64,000 bases of DNA from Roseimarinus sediminis (GTDB lineage: Bacteria; Bacteroidota; Bacteroidia; Bacteroidales; Prolixibacteraceae), in the NCBI RefSeq assembly GCF_050433125.1, contig NZ_JBNPXV010000015.1, positions 1 to 64,000 of the forward strand, in the 5' to 3' direction. The first letter of the stretch is position 1. Each line of letters opens with the position of its first letter. Under the pieces are notes generated by a model that was given only the letters and a program-made list of their open reading frames with translations, searched no databases and had not been told where the DNA came from. This document shows, piece by piece, positions 52,801-60,664 of this stretch. The position numbers and the translations under genes were made by a program.

Positions 52801-53938
52801 TAAAAAGAAAGGCGGATACGAACTCCTTATTTCTGTTAGCGACAGTGGAAAAGGAATCGCTCCCGAGATGCAGGAGAAAGTCTTCGATCGCTTTTTTCAT
52901 TCCGATGATGGAAACAAGCAAATTAAAAGCTCCGGAATTGGCCTGGCTTATGTGAAAAGTCTGGTACAGCTACACAAAGGAAAAATTAGTGTGGAAAGCA
53001 GGCATGAAGGTTCATCGGGCAGTACCGGAACCATTTTCATCGTCAAGCTTCCCATAAGCAAAGATGCTTACGCCACGGACGAAATTGTACATGACGCTCC
53101 TCAATATATTCACGAATTGCCGGCGATGGCAGTGCTTTACGACGATGATTGCCGACAGCTCTCATCAGCAAGTAATGCAGGTCTCCGATATAAAACGATT
53201 TTACTGGTTGAAGACAACCACGAACTGATCGATTTTATGCGCGAAACACTCGAAGAAAATTACAAGGTTTATGTGGCCTTCGATGGGATAGAGGCGCTTG
53301 AGCTGGTAAAAACGATAAAGCCCGATCTGATTGTAAGTGATGTCATGATGCCCCGGATGGATGGCCTCGAACTAACCCGTATACTGAAAAGTGATTTGAC
53401 AACATCGCATATTCCCATCATTCTGCTTACTGCCAAAAGTGGTGCCGAAAACCGACTGGCGGGACTGGGAACCGGTGCCGATTTTTACATCGAAAAACCT
53501 TTTTACCCTCAAGAGCTGGAGCAAAATATTCTGAATATCCTCAATACCCGCAAGGCACTGATTGATATGTTTAAGAATGATGCTTTTGTGCCCGTGGCAA
53601 ATATTGCTCAATCGGAATCGGATAAGCTTTTTATCGAAAAGGTGACCGAAGTAATCAAGAAAAATATGAACAATACTTCGTTCGATGTTTCGGAACTGGT
53701 AAAGGAATTAGGATTGAGCCGTTCGTTGCTACACATGAAGCTCAAAAGTATTGCCAATTGCTCTACCACCGAATACATCCGCACGATAAAATTAAAGGAA
53801 GCCGTCAAATTGATCTCCAGCGGAAAATGCAACATTTCGGAAGCCGCTTACGAAGCAGGCTTCTCAAGCCCTACCTATTTTACCCGACGCTTTAAGGAAC
53901 ACTACGGAAAGTCTCCCCGCGAATATTTTAACTTATAA
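49838..53938 (+). CDS. Hybrid two-component system regulator (HTCS)
   Basis: This one-piece sensor, kinase and response regulator of 1366 residues is the typical controller of a Bacteroidota polysaccharide locus. After an N-terminal membrane signal come Reg_prop propeller repeats (about 45-690; DGLPSSYVKSMVQDNLGFMW, WIGTEAGLSIID), a Y_Y_Y domain (about 700-785), a TM helix (788-812), HisKA with H849 (FFTNISHELKTPLTLI), HATPase (NLLINAFKY, DSGKGIAPEM), a receiver with D1168 (VSDVMMPRMDGLE) and an AraC-type helix-turn-helix (about 1255-1366; ISEAAYEAGFSSPTYFTRRF). The periplasmic propeller pair would bind an oligosaccharide and the AraC domain would activate susC and nearby genes. Confidence 0.95.
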   Translation: MDPNFNIYRKFSRKALNRYKKSLWVLLFLCLLPGVNSARENVFNFHHYTNEDGLPSSYVKSMVQDNLGFMWMATRVSVVRFDGSRFVEFPAYNEFGEASDLFCNKVFMFNDTLLVARTNRGRYYYFDQDNETFHSCIKLNNLGQTQSLMPAGNGYWMCRNNDLLYFDFATGRISGINEKLEFCKLPDKHLFLQHYNTNDKIVALTDNGILFWIDIENSEVKSFNVREQMNPLIARLYFIDYDSNVWLGEESNGLFRLNTQTGNITRYSKDETGNKYLAHNMVHCFTEDANQRIWIGTEAGLSIIDDKENSIEYCRYDPANPNGLNTDPIYDAFCDKDGNVWLGTYFGGINFWNGKKSFFHTWQSGVGNWSLGGNVVSCLSEDIDGNIWVGLEDMGLNMINLENGKLSRYTSENSGLSYNNIHDLHFIDDQTLWIATYTGGINILDIKSQTFSYLNMKNAPNLHSDNIYSFMQLGDSLFVSTSAGINLYHLKEKTFQAFFPEILNGYQFESMARNGNTLWFSSALTVYYYDISSGKLHEFDKAPEMADINFVRTDSKQRVWIGDCYDGLCCYNPADESVKFFNPQTGFPGSWMFSLQEADNGWFWASCNSGLIKFHPESDIFTLFDTNSGIPFNQFNYRASFTDSKENIYFGGNNGMVSFNNNDLQQAENHKDIRFTGFQLFNKYVQPGGKGSPLDKSLNRSDKIVLNHNQTIFTLEFTSFSYASLGRCLYAYYLEGFEEDWNHVGNRNYATYTNLSPGKYIFHVKGYQNDMDATSNGRTLQIIVKPPFWLSPWAFLVYFILAWVFSIVIYMVGRNLEKSKALVEIERRDKEHSEEINKVKLEFFTNISHELKTPLTLIMGPLEKVLGEERLSPISRKRLTGIERNAQRLFNLINQLLEFRKVETGREVLKIEKIDIAEYIGEIARSFESLVEASDIQFKVSTPKAGTEVWIDPGKVERIIFNLLINAFKYTSVSGEVDLRVTLAGKETKKKGGYELLISVSDSGKGIAPEMQEKVFDRFFHSDDGNKQIKSSGIGLAYVKSLVQLHKGKISVESRHEGSSGSTGTIFIVKLPISKDAYATDEIVHDAPQYIHELPAMAVLYDDDCRQLSSASNAGLRYKTILLVEDNHELIDFMRETLEENYKVYVAFDGIEALELVKTIKPDLIVSDVMMPRMDGLELTRILKSDLTTSHIPIILLTAKSGAENRLAGLGTGADFYIEKPFYPQELEQNILNILNTRKALIDMFKNDAFVPVANIAQSESDKLFIEKVTEVIKKNMNNTSFDVSELVKELGLSRSLLHMKLKSIANCSTTEYIRTIKLKEAVKLISSGKCNISEAAYEAGFSSPTYFTRRFKEHYGKSPREYFNL

Positions 53939-54205
53939 GTCGCTTACGAAGTACAAGCATCTCAACAGGCTTTCATCAAAAGTGGGTGTAATTGCTTAAT
54001 TTTTTTGGTGTATTTGCGTAGTGGACAGCAGATCAGTATTGTAGCTTGTGTGTGTTTGTACATTTATACAAGTATTTTAAACATTTTTGACGGTTTTAAG
54101 CAGCAATTAATCCTTCCTTTATCTTATCACAGATGGATTTGTACAATCCGTCAAATTAGTCAATGTTCAAATCTAACTCTTTATTGTTAAACTAATCATT
54201 AATAA
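53939..54205 (+). promoter_or_regulatory. Regulator-susC intergenic region
   Basis: This AT-rich region of 267 bp separates the regulator from susC, where the HTCS AraC domain is expected to bind. No clear TAnnTTTG or operator repeat was recognised by eye. Confidence 0.35.
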
Positions 54206-57200
54206 ATGAGATCTATGCTTAAACTACAAAAACCTTTATTATTGGTATTTTTTCTCTTTGTATTAATTCCGGCAGGATTAATGGCACAGGGCAGAAATAT
54301 AACTGGTGTGGTTTCTGATCAAAACGGGAACATCCTGCCAGGTGTATCTGTAATTGTAAAAGGAACGATACAGGGAACCATAAGCGATGCCGATGGGAAA
54401 TATCAGGTAACGCTGCCCGAAAATGCAAATACCCTTGTGTTTTCCTTTATTGGGATGCAAAATCACGAAGTTGAAGTGGGTAACAGTTCTGTTATTAATG
54501 TCGTACTTCAGGAAGATATGATTGGCCTCGATGAAGTAGTGGCCATCGGATACGGAACGCAACGAAAAGGCGATGTAACCAGTGCTGTTTCGAGTGTTAA
54601 AGCCGAAGATTTCTCGGTAGGAAAAATTGGCGATGCTGCCGAGCTCATAAAAGGGAAAGTAGCTGGTTTGAGTATCACAAAATCATCGGGCGACCCCAAT
54701 GCTGCATCAAGCATCATGCTTCGAGGGATAACAACCATCAAGGGCAGTGTACAACCGCTGGTTCTGGTCGATGGGATCGAGGGCTCGCTAACCACGGTTG
54801 CTCCCGAAAACATTGCAGCCATCGATGTGCTAAAAGATGCTTCAGCTGCTGCAATTTACGGTACCAGAGGGGCCAACGGGGTAATCATTATCACAACAAA
54901 ATCAGGACGACGAAACACCGGGGCAAAAGCCAGTTATGCCGGATATGTTTCGCTTTCGGAATGGTACAAAACAGCCGACTTTATGGATGTGAATGACATT
55001 ATTTATGCCCGGACTAACTTCGAATACGAAGGATATGACACCGACTGGCTTAAAGTTGTAACACGAAAAGCCGGCTACACCCAAAATCATTCGCTGAATC
55101 TTGAAGGAGGAACGGAACAATCGACCTATGCAGCCAATATTACTTTCTCCGATGAAGAAGGAATGATGCGCAACAGCGATCGAAACGACATCAAAGCACA
55201 GCTTGATTTTAGTCAGTATGCCATGAACGACATGCTTAAATTTAATGTGAACATGCTCTATTCGACACATAAGCATACTAATAACAATAATGCTTATGTA
55301 TACAGGCAGGCACTGATTCGTAATCCTTCTTCCCCCGTTTACAACGAAGACGGTACTTATTACGAGGAATTTAGTCGCTTCCAGTATTATAATCCTGTAG
55401 CCATTCAAAATGAATTAATTGGCGATACCCGATCGAAATTTGCCCGAATTACAGGTAACGTAACATTTGAACCAATACGCGGATGGCAAACCAACCTGAT
55501 GTTGTCGCGCAAGGAAAATAGCGGAACCTCGCAAAATTATTATACCAGCAGTTATTACAGTCAGGCTACCGGCCAGGTACGTGGATCGGCGTCAAAATCA
55601 TCATCCAATGGCCAAAGCGATAATCTTGAACTGACTTCAAAATACGACTTTGAAATTGGGGACAGCCGGATAAGTGCACTGGCTGGATACAGCTATTTGT
55701 ATAATGTTTACGATGGCTTCAATGCCGGTAACTCCGAGTTTCCTTCTGAGTCGTATCTCTACAATAATCTGGGACAGGGACTCTATCTCACCGACGAAGA
55801 TCATACTGCTAGTATGGGCTCATACAAAAACGACAACAAGTTAATTGGCTTCTTTGGTCGGGTGAGTTATGGCTATGAAAATCGTTACAATGCCATGTTA
55901 AGCGTTCGTCGTGAAGGCTCATCCAAGTTTGGTCAGAACAATAAATGGGGTACTTTCCCTTCTGCCTCACTGGGTTGGACCATCAGCAATGAAAGCTTTA
56001 TGGAGAATGTTACCTTAGTTAACAACCTGAAGCTTCGTGCCGGATATGGTGTGACAGGAGTAATTCCCGGCAGCTCATACATGTCGCTTACTACTTTCGA
56101 TTATGATACATGGGGCAAACACCTGAGCATGAATGGAGAGTGGACCCCTTCGCTAATTGTAGCTCAAAATCCCAATCCAAACTTAAAATGGGAAACAACC
56201 AGCGAAGTGAACATTGGCCTTGATTGGGCCTTGCTCAATTCAAGATTAAGTGGTGCTGTCGATGTTTATTCGAAGAAAACCGTTGATTTATTGTATGATT
56301 ATGCTGTTCCTGTACCACCGAATATGTATGGTTGGACCACAGCCAATGTGGGCGAGATGCAAAACCGGGGAATTGAACTCATGGTTTCAGCCATCCCGGT
56401 CAAAGCAGGCGATTTCGAATGGAACACAACACTCACTTTATCTCATAATCAGAATAAACTGCTTAGCCTTTCCAACGAGTTGTACGAAACGGATAATTTC
56501 ATGGAAGTAGGTGGTGTTAGCGACCCCATATCTGTCCCAACGCATGCAATGGAAATTGGTCATCGTTTAGGCGATTTCTGGGGGCTCCGATCAGTTGGTG
56601 TAAGTAAAGACGGTTTTGTACTGGTTGAAGTAGCCGATGGCGAAGGAGGATGGACCGTCAAAGAATTCGATACCAAGTATAACATCGAAAGCAATCGCCA
56701 GCGCCTGGGCAACGGTCTTCCACAGGTTTATGCCGGATGGAACAATTCCTTCCAATATAAAGGTTTCGACCTTAACCTGCAATTCACAGGTCAATTTGGC
56801 TACGAAATACTGAATGTACAACGTAGCTTCTATGAAAATAACTCGATCGCCTACAATCGTTTAAAAACAGCAGCCAACCTTCATCCCGCCATCGATGCTT
56901 CAGGCGCAGCAGTGATCGACCCCGTAAGTGGCGAACAGCTCAAAGTAATGCTTTCTCCAGCAATGTCGCAGGGGGTGTGGAGCGATCAGATTGAAAAAGG
57001 TGACTTTGTGAAATTAACGCATGCAGCACTGGGCTACACTTTCCCTCTTTCAGGTACTGTACGCCAATACATGCAAAATCTGAGGGTGTATGTATCGGGC
57101 CAGAACCTGTTCTGTATTACTGCCTATTCAGGCCTCGATCCGGAAGTTTCAAATTACTTCCTGGCACCTGGAATCGACGATCGGGACAAATATCCCACCA

Positions 57201-57238
57201 TTCGTTCCTATACTTTTGGTCTTACTGTAAACTTTTAA
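54206..57238 (+). CDS. susC: SusC/RagA-type TonB-linked outer membrane transporter
   Basis: This 1010-residue outer membrane protein imports oligosaccharides with its SusD partner. The signal peptide is followed by a CarboxypepD_reg-like domain (ITGVVSDQNGNILPGVSVIV). The TonB plug follows (GLDEVVAIGYGTQRKGDVT, the box typical of SusC; VLKDASAAAIYGTRGANGVI). The beta barrel runs to the C-terminus, which ends TFGLTVNF with a terminal Phe. No N-terminal STN domain is present, so it does not signal to a FecR anti-sigma factor; this fits HTCS control. An internal ATG at 54215 is an alternative start. Confidence 0.95.
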   Translation: MRSMLKLQKPLLLVFFLFVLIPAGLMAQGRNITGVVSDQNGNILPGVSVIVKGTIQGTISDADGKYQVTLPENANTLVFSFIGMQNHEVEVGNSSVINVVLQEDMIGLDEVVAIGYGTQRKGDVTSAVSSVKAEDFSVGKIGDAAELIKGKVAGLSITKSSGDPNAASSIMLRGITTIKGSVQPLVLVDGIEGSLTTVAPENIAAIDVLKDASAAAIYGTRGANGVIIITTKSGRRNTGAKASYAGYVSLSEWYKTADFMDVNDIIYARTNFEYEGYDTDWLKVVTRKAGYTQNHSLNLEGGTEQSTYAANITFSDEEGMMRNSDRNDIKAQLDFSQYAMNDMLKFNVNMLYSTHKHTNNNNAYVYRQALIRNPSSPVYNEDGTYYEEFSRFQYYNPVAIQNELIGDTRSKFARITGNVTFEPIRGWQTNLMLSRKENSGTSQNYYTSSYYSQATGQVRGSASKSSSNGQSDNLELTSKYDFEIGDSRISALAGYSYLYNVYDGFNAGNSEFPSESYLYNNLGQGLYLTDEDHTASMGSYKNDNKLIGFFGRVSYGYENRYNAMLSVRREGSSKFGQNNKWGTFPSASLGWTISNESFMENVTLVNNLKLRAGYGVTGVIPGSSYMSLTTFDYDTWGKHLSMNGEWTPSLIVAQNPNPNLKWETTSEVNIGLDWALLNSRLSGAVDVYSKKTVDLLYDYAVPVPPNMYGWTTANVGEMQNRGIELMVSAIPVKAGDFEWNTTLTLSHNQNKLLSLSNELYETDNFMEVGGVSDPISVPTHAMEIGHRLGDFWGLRSVGVSKDGFVLVEVADGEGGWTVKEFDTKYNIESNRQRLGNGLPQVYAGWNNSFQYKGFDLNLQFTGQFGYEILNVQRSFYENNSIAYNRLKTAANLHPAIDASGAAVIDPVSGEQLKVMLSPAMSQGVWSDQIEKGDFVKLTHAALGYTFPLSGTVRQYMQNLRVYVSGQNLFCITAYSGLDPEVSNYFLAPGIDDRDKYPTIRSYTFGLTVNF

Positions 57239-57249
57239 ATCTCTGAACT

Positions 57250-58941
57250 ATGAAATATTTCAAATACCTGATAAAAAGCTTCATCGTAAGTCTTCTGTTT
57301 TTTGCAGGCTCCTGCACTAACCTCGACGAGACCGTGTATGACCAGCTTACCGATGAAAGCATCGATGTGACCGATCCTGAAATTGTAGGTTATATGATGG
57401 GTGAAGTGTATGCCCAGTTTCGTTTTCTCTATTGGGGGTGGAATGGCTATTTCGACCTCAATGAAGAGTGCAGCGATACGTATATGACTCCCAAACGCAT
57501 TGGAGTTGGCTGGGGCGACCTTTACATCAACATGCACAAACATACCTGGAATGAAACGCAGGGACATATCGATCCCTTATGGCATTATGCTTATGTTGGT
57601 ATTGGATATGCAAACAAAACGCTCGATGTATTACCCGACAGTGGCCAGGCTCAGGCACAAATGCGTTTTATGAGAGCTTTGAACTATTATGTACTGCTTG
57701 ATGCTTTCCGTAATGTTCCATTGGAAACTACTCAGGAACTCGAAGCTGGCTACCTTCCGCAGCAAGCCTCTGCACAAACCATCTTCGACTTTTGTGTAAG
57801 TGAACTCGATGCCATTAAGAATGAGCTGGGTAGTGAAAAGGTTTTTGGCTATCCCAATCGCTATGCCGCCAATATGGTGTTGGCAAAACTCTACCTTAAT
57901 TACAATGCTTATTTTAACACCAATGATAATAGTTATTACGAAAAAGCACTTGCCGAGGTAGATGAAATAATTACTGAAGGAGGCTATGAGTTGGCCCCTC
58001 ATTACCTCGATAATTTTAAAGCCAGCATAGCAGCTTCACCTGAAGTGATTTTTGCCTTGCCGCTCGATAAAAAGAATGCAAGTCATAATTACCTGGTAAA
58101 TAAATGTCTGGTGGGTGCCGGAGCAGCAGCCTATGGTTATACCGGTTCGCCCTGGAACGGCAGTTGTGCTGTACCACAGTTTATTGAAAGTTACCGTGAT
58201 GGCGACCTTCGCCTGGCTTATACCTGGACCGGCGGCGAACAACGACTGGCAACAACCGATGCACAGGGGAATACCGTGCCTCAGTCGGGCGAGTTAATTG
58301 CATTTACAACCGACGACTGGGCTGGAAACGGCGTGCTGAATTATTCGGTAAGGGTGCACTCAATTGATAATCCCGGAGCCTACCAGCAGGAAGGTTATCG
58401 CTATGTGAAAAGTGAAATTGTTGCCGGCGATGGCGGAACTTATGGAAACGATGTTGCTTTCTTCCGCCTGGCCGATGCCATGTTTATAAAAGCTGAATGT
58501 TTGCTTAGGCTCCAACGCGATGAGCAGGTGGCTGCCGACCTGATTACTGAAGTACGCCGTCGTTCATTCGATTCGGCTGATAAAGCAGTCCGTACTGTCG
58601 AGGATTTGAAAGGCGGAAGCGTATACGATTACGGACACCGCGAATATACCAGCGAAGGCTTTACCAATTTCAATCCTGCATCGTTTATTGCTACCTACGA
58701 AGGGGGCGATGACATTGAGCTGGGTGGCTTGCTCGACGACCTGGCCTGGGAATTTGTTGGAGAACATCATCGCCGACAGGATCTGATCCGTTTTAAAATG
58801 GCCGATGGCCGCAACGTATTTAACGGAAAATCGTGGTTCTGTAAAGATGCAAGCGACGAAAGTCACTGGGATTACTTCCCGATTCCGAAAGCTGCACTCG
58901 ATGCCAATATTTCTTTAAATCAGAATGAGGGTTATAATTAA
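57250..58941 (+). CDS. susD: SusD/RagB-type surface glycan-binding lipoprotein
   Basis: This 563-residue lipoprotein has lipobox FAGSC. It lids the SusC barrel and binds the glycan. The N-terminal SusD-like region has LDETVYDQLTDESI, then the TPR-like helices (ANMVLAKLYLNYNAYF, DAMFIKAECLLRLQRDE) and the RagB C-terminal signature (WDYFPIPKAALDANISLNQN). Family members do not share binding residues, so the glycan cannot be deduced. The gene is 11 bp after susC. Confidence 0.93.
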   Translation: MKYFKYLIKSFIVSLLFFAGSCTNLDETVYDQLTDESIDVTDPEIVGYMMGEVYAQFRFLYWGWNGYFDLNEECSDTYMTPKRIGVGWGDLYINMHKHTWNETQGHIDPLWHYAYVGIGYANKTLDVLPDSGQAQAQMRFMRALNYYVLLDAFRNVPLETTQELEAGYLPQQASAQTIFDFCVSELDAIKNELGSEKVFGYPNRYAANMVLAKLYLNYNAYFNTNDNSYYEKALAEVDEIITEGGYELAPHYLDNFKASIAASPEVIFALPLDKKNASHNYLVNKCLVGAGAAAYGYTGSPWNGSCAVPQFIESYRDGDLRLAYTWTGGEQRLATTDAQGNTVPQSGELIAFTTDDWAGNGVLNYSVRVHSIDNPGAYQQEGYRYVKSEIVAGDGGTYGNDVAFFRLADAMFIKAECLLRLQRDEQVAADLITEVRRRSFDSADKAVRTVEDLKGGSVYDYGHREYTSEGFTNFNPASFIATYEGGDDIELGGLLDDLAWEFVGEHHRRQDLIRFKMADGRNVFNGKSWFCKDASDESHWDYFPIPKAALDANISLNQNEGYN

Positions 58942-59002
58942 CATTTTATCCTGTTATTCCTTTTAAACAGAATAATGTTGATCCAATTCACTTAAAATTG
59001 AA

Positions 59003-60511
59003 ATGAAAATGAAAAGTATTTTATCATACATTTTTATGGCCATGCTGATCATGGGAATGATTGCATGCGGGGAAAATGAAGATTTCAGCAACCCCCACCA
59101 GCTAACAGCCGAACAACAGGCAGAGCTGGATCGCCAGGATTCGATAGAGGAAGCACAGCGCAACAGAATTGATGCCGACCTTGTGCTACGCTATGAAGCC
59201 CAGATCACAATTAGTCAAACCGTCTACGATGGTACTTCGGTGACGATCGAAACAGACAAGATTGCTGAACTTTTTGGTATTTCAGAAGCAGATTTACTTT
59301 TGGGTATAGCCGGCGAAAGTGGTGCGCCCGAAGTGAAAGGTTTTGCCATCGAAGGCTCAACACGTGCCGACGTGGGCAGTGCAACCAACACCAACTCCCC
59401 TTGGGGACACTGGTGGGATATCAATGGTGATATCACAGTCTGGGGCGACGATGCCATGGTGTTTGCCGAATTCAATACGGAAACCGGTGTGTTTGCTGTT
59501 GGTCAGTATCCCGGGCACCTTGTTGAAAACGATACAATTACCTTTATCGAAGCACTAAAGTACAATGACTTGCGTGCGGCCGTGGTAATTAGTGTGATTA
59601 CTCAGGCCCCCGGTGCCTTTGTCGATCCTGAAACTCCCCCGGCAGGCGATCCCGAAGATGTAACCATCGACGTTCAGCTTAGTAAGGAGTTAACTAGCGA
59701 TTATGCATCAGTTACTTTCGATGTCAGGGAGCACCTTCGCAATGCGTTTAAAATGACCACCTATCAAATTCATAATGCAATACTTGATGGTACTTTGAAA
59801 CTGTATGTGGGTGAAGTGAGTGCCGACGATCCGGCTTATTCGGCCGATGTTCCCGGATACTGGCTCAATAGCGACGGCTCAGCCGGACAATGGGCCGAAG
59901 GCTGGGTTTGGATCAGTATCGGGCATAGCGAAGATGAACTCTATCTTTTCGGAGGCAACCATCCTGATAATGCTCAGGCCGGTAACACCATCAATACAAC
60001 TTATATAGCTACCTGTAACGGTGGTTCGCTTACGCTCAATATCAGCTTTGAATTGAAAGCCGATGAATATGTCGACCCGGAAACTGCACCAGCAGGCGAT
60101 CCTGAAGCGCTTACCCTTGATGTTACACTGAGCAAGGCTTACAGCAATGATTATGCCTCGGTAACAGCCGATGTTAAGGAAACCTTGCGCAATGCATTCA
60201 AAATGACTACCTATCAGATTGATCAGGCCATTGCAGCAGGCGATCTTAAATTGTATCAGGGTGAAGTCACTGATTCCGACCCGGTATACACTGCCGATGC
60301 ACCTGGTTTCTGGTTAAAAGCTGACGGAACAGCAGGGGAATGGGCCGAAGGCGTTGTTTGGTGCAGCCTCGGACATAATAAAGAAGAACTGTTCCTGTAT
60401 GGAGGTAATCATCCCGATAATGCTACTGCAGGCATGTCGCTTGTTTCTGTATTAACTGCAACATGCAACGGTGGATCTGTGACAATTAATCTTACTTTTA
60501 ATGTAGAATAA
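59003..60511 (+). CDS. Surface lipoprotein with three DUF4859 domains
   Basis: This 502-residue lipoprotein has lipobox MIAC. Three DUF4859 repeats occupy about residues 60-205, 220-350 and 365-502. Repeats 2 and 3 are nearly identical in layout (LRNAFKMTTYQI, LYLFGGNHPDN or LFLYGGNHPDN, TCNGGSLTLNI or TCNGGSVTINL) and are joined by linkers VDPETPPAGDPE and VDPETAPAGDPE, so they arose by tandem duplication. Repeat 1 has WGHWWDINGDITVWGDDAMV. It occupies the SusE/SusF-like position downstream of susD, and the domains probably act as surface glycan- or glycoprotein-binding modules; binding is inferred, not shown. Confidence 0.8.
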   Translation: MKMKSILSYIFMAMLIMGMIACGENEDFSNPHQLTAEQQAELDRQDSIEEAQRNRIDADLVLRYEAQITISQTVYDGTSVTIETDKIAELFGISEADLLLGIAGESGAPEVKGFAIEGSTRADVGSATNTNSPWGHWWDINGDITVWGDDAMVFAEFNTETGVFAVGQYPGHLVENDTITFIEALKYNDLRAAVVISVITQAPGAFVDPETPPAGDPEDVTIDVQLSKELTSDYASVTFDVREHLRNAFKMTTYQIHNAILDGTLKLYVGEVSADDPAYSADVPGYWLNSDGSAGQWAEGWVWISIGHSEDELYLFGGNHPDNAQAGNTINTTYIATCNGGSLTLNISFELKADEYVDPETAPAGDPEALTLDVTLSKAYSNDYASVTADVKETLRNAFKMTTYQIDQAIAAGDLKLYQGEVTDSDPVYTADAPGFWLKADGTAGEWAEGVVWCSLGHNKEELFLYGGNHPDNATAGMSLVSVLTATCNGGSVTINLTFNVE

Positions 60512-60520
60512 ATCACACAG

Positions 60521-60569
60521 CCGAAGAACTGACCATCTTTATTACTTTTCCTGATGGTTGGTTCTTCGG
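60521..60569. other. Long hairpin between the DUF4859 genes
   Basis: A 17-bp stem with two G-T pairs (60521-60537 with 60553-60569) and a 15-nt loop has no T run on either side. It could stabilise the mRNA 3' end, limit processing, or be a Rho-linked pause. The first ATG of the downstream open frame (60554) lies in its 3' arm, which argues for a later start. Confidence 0.5.
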
Positions 60570-60664
60570 GTTGTTGTAAACAAGTTCCAGATGGTTTAAA
60601 TATATTGATTAAGACAACAAACATGATTTTAGTAACTATCAGCAAGCAGAAGGTAAAGCAGGGA

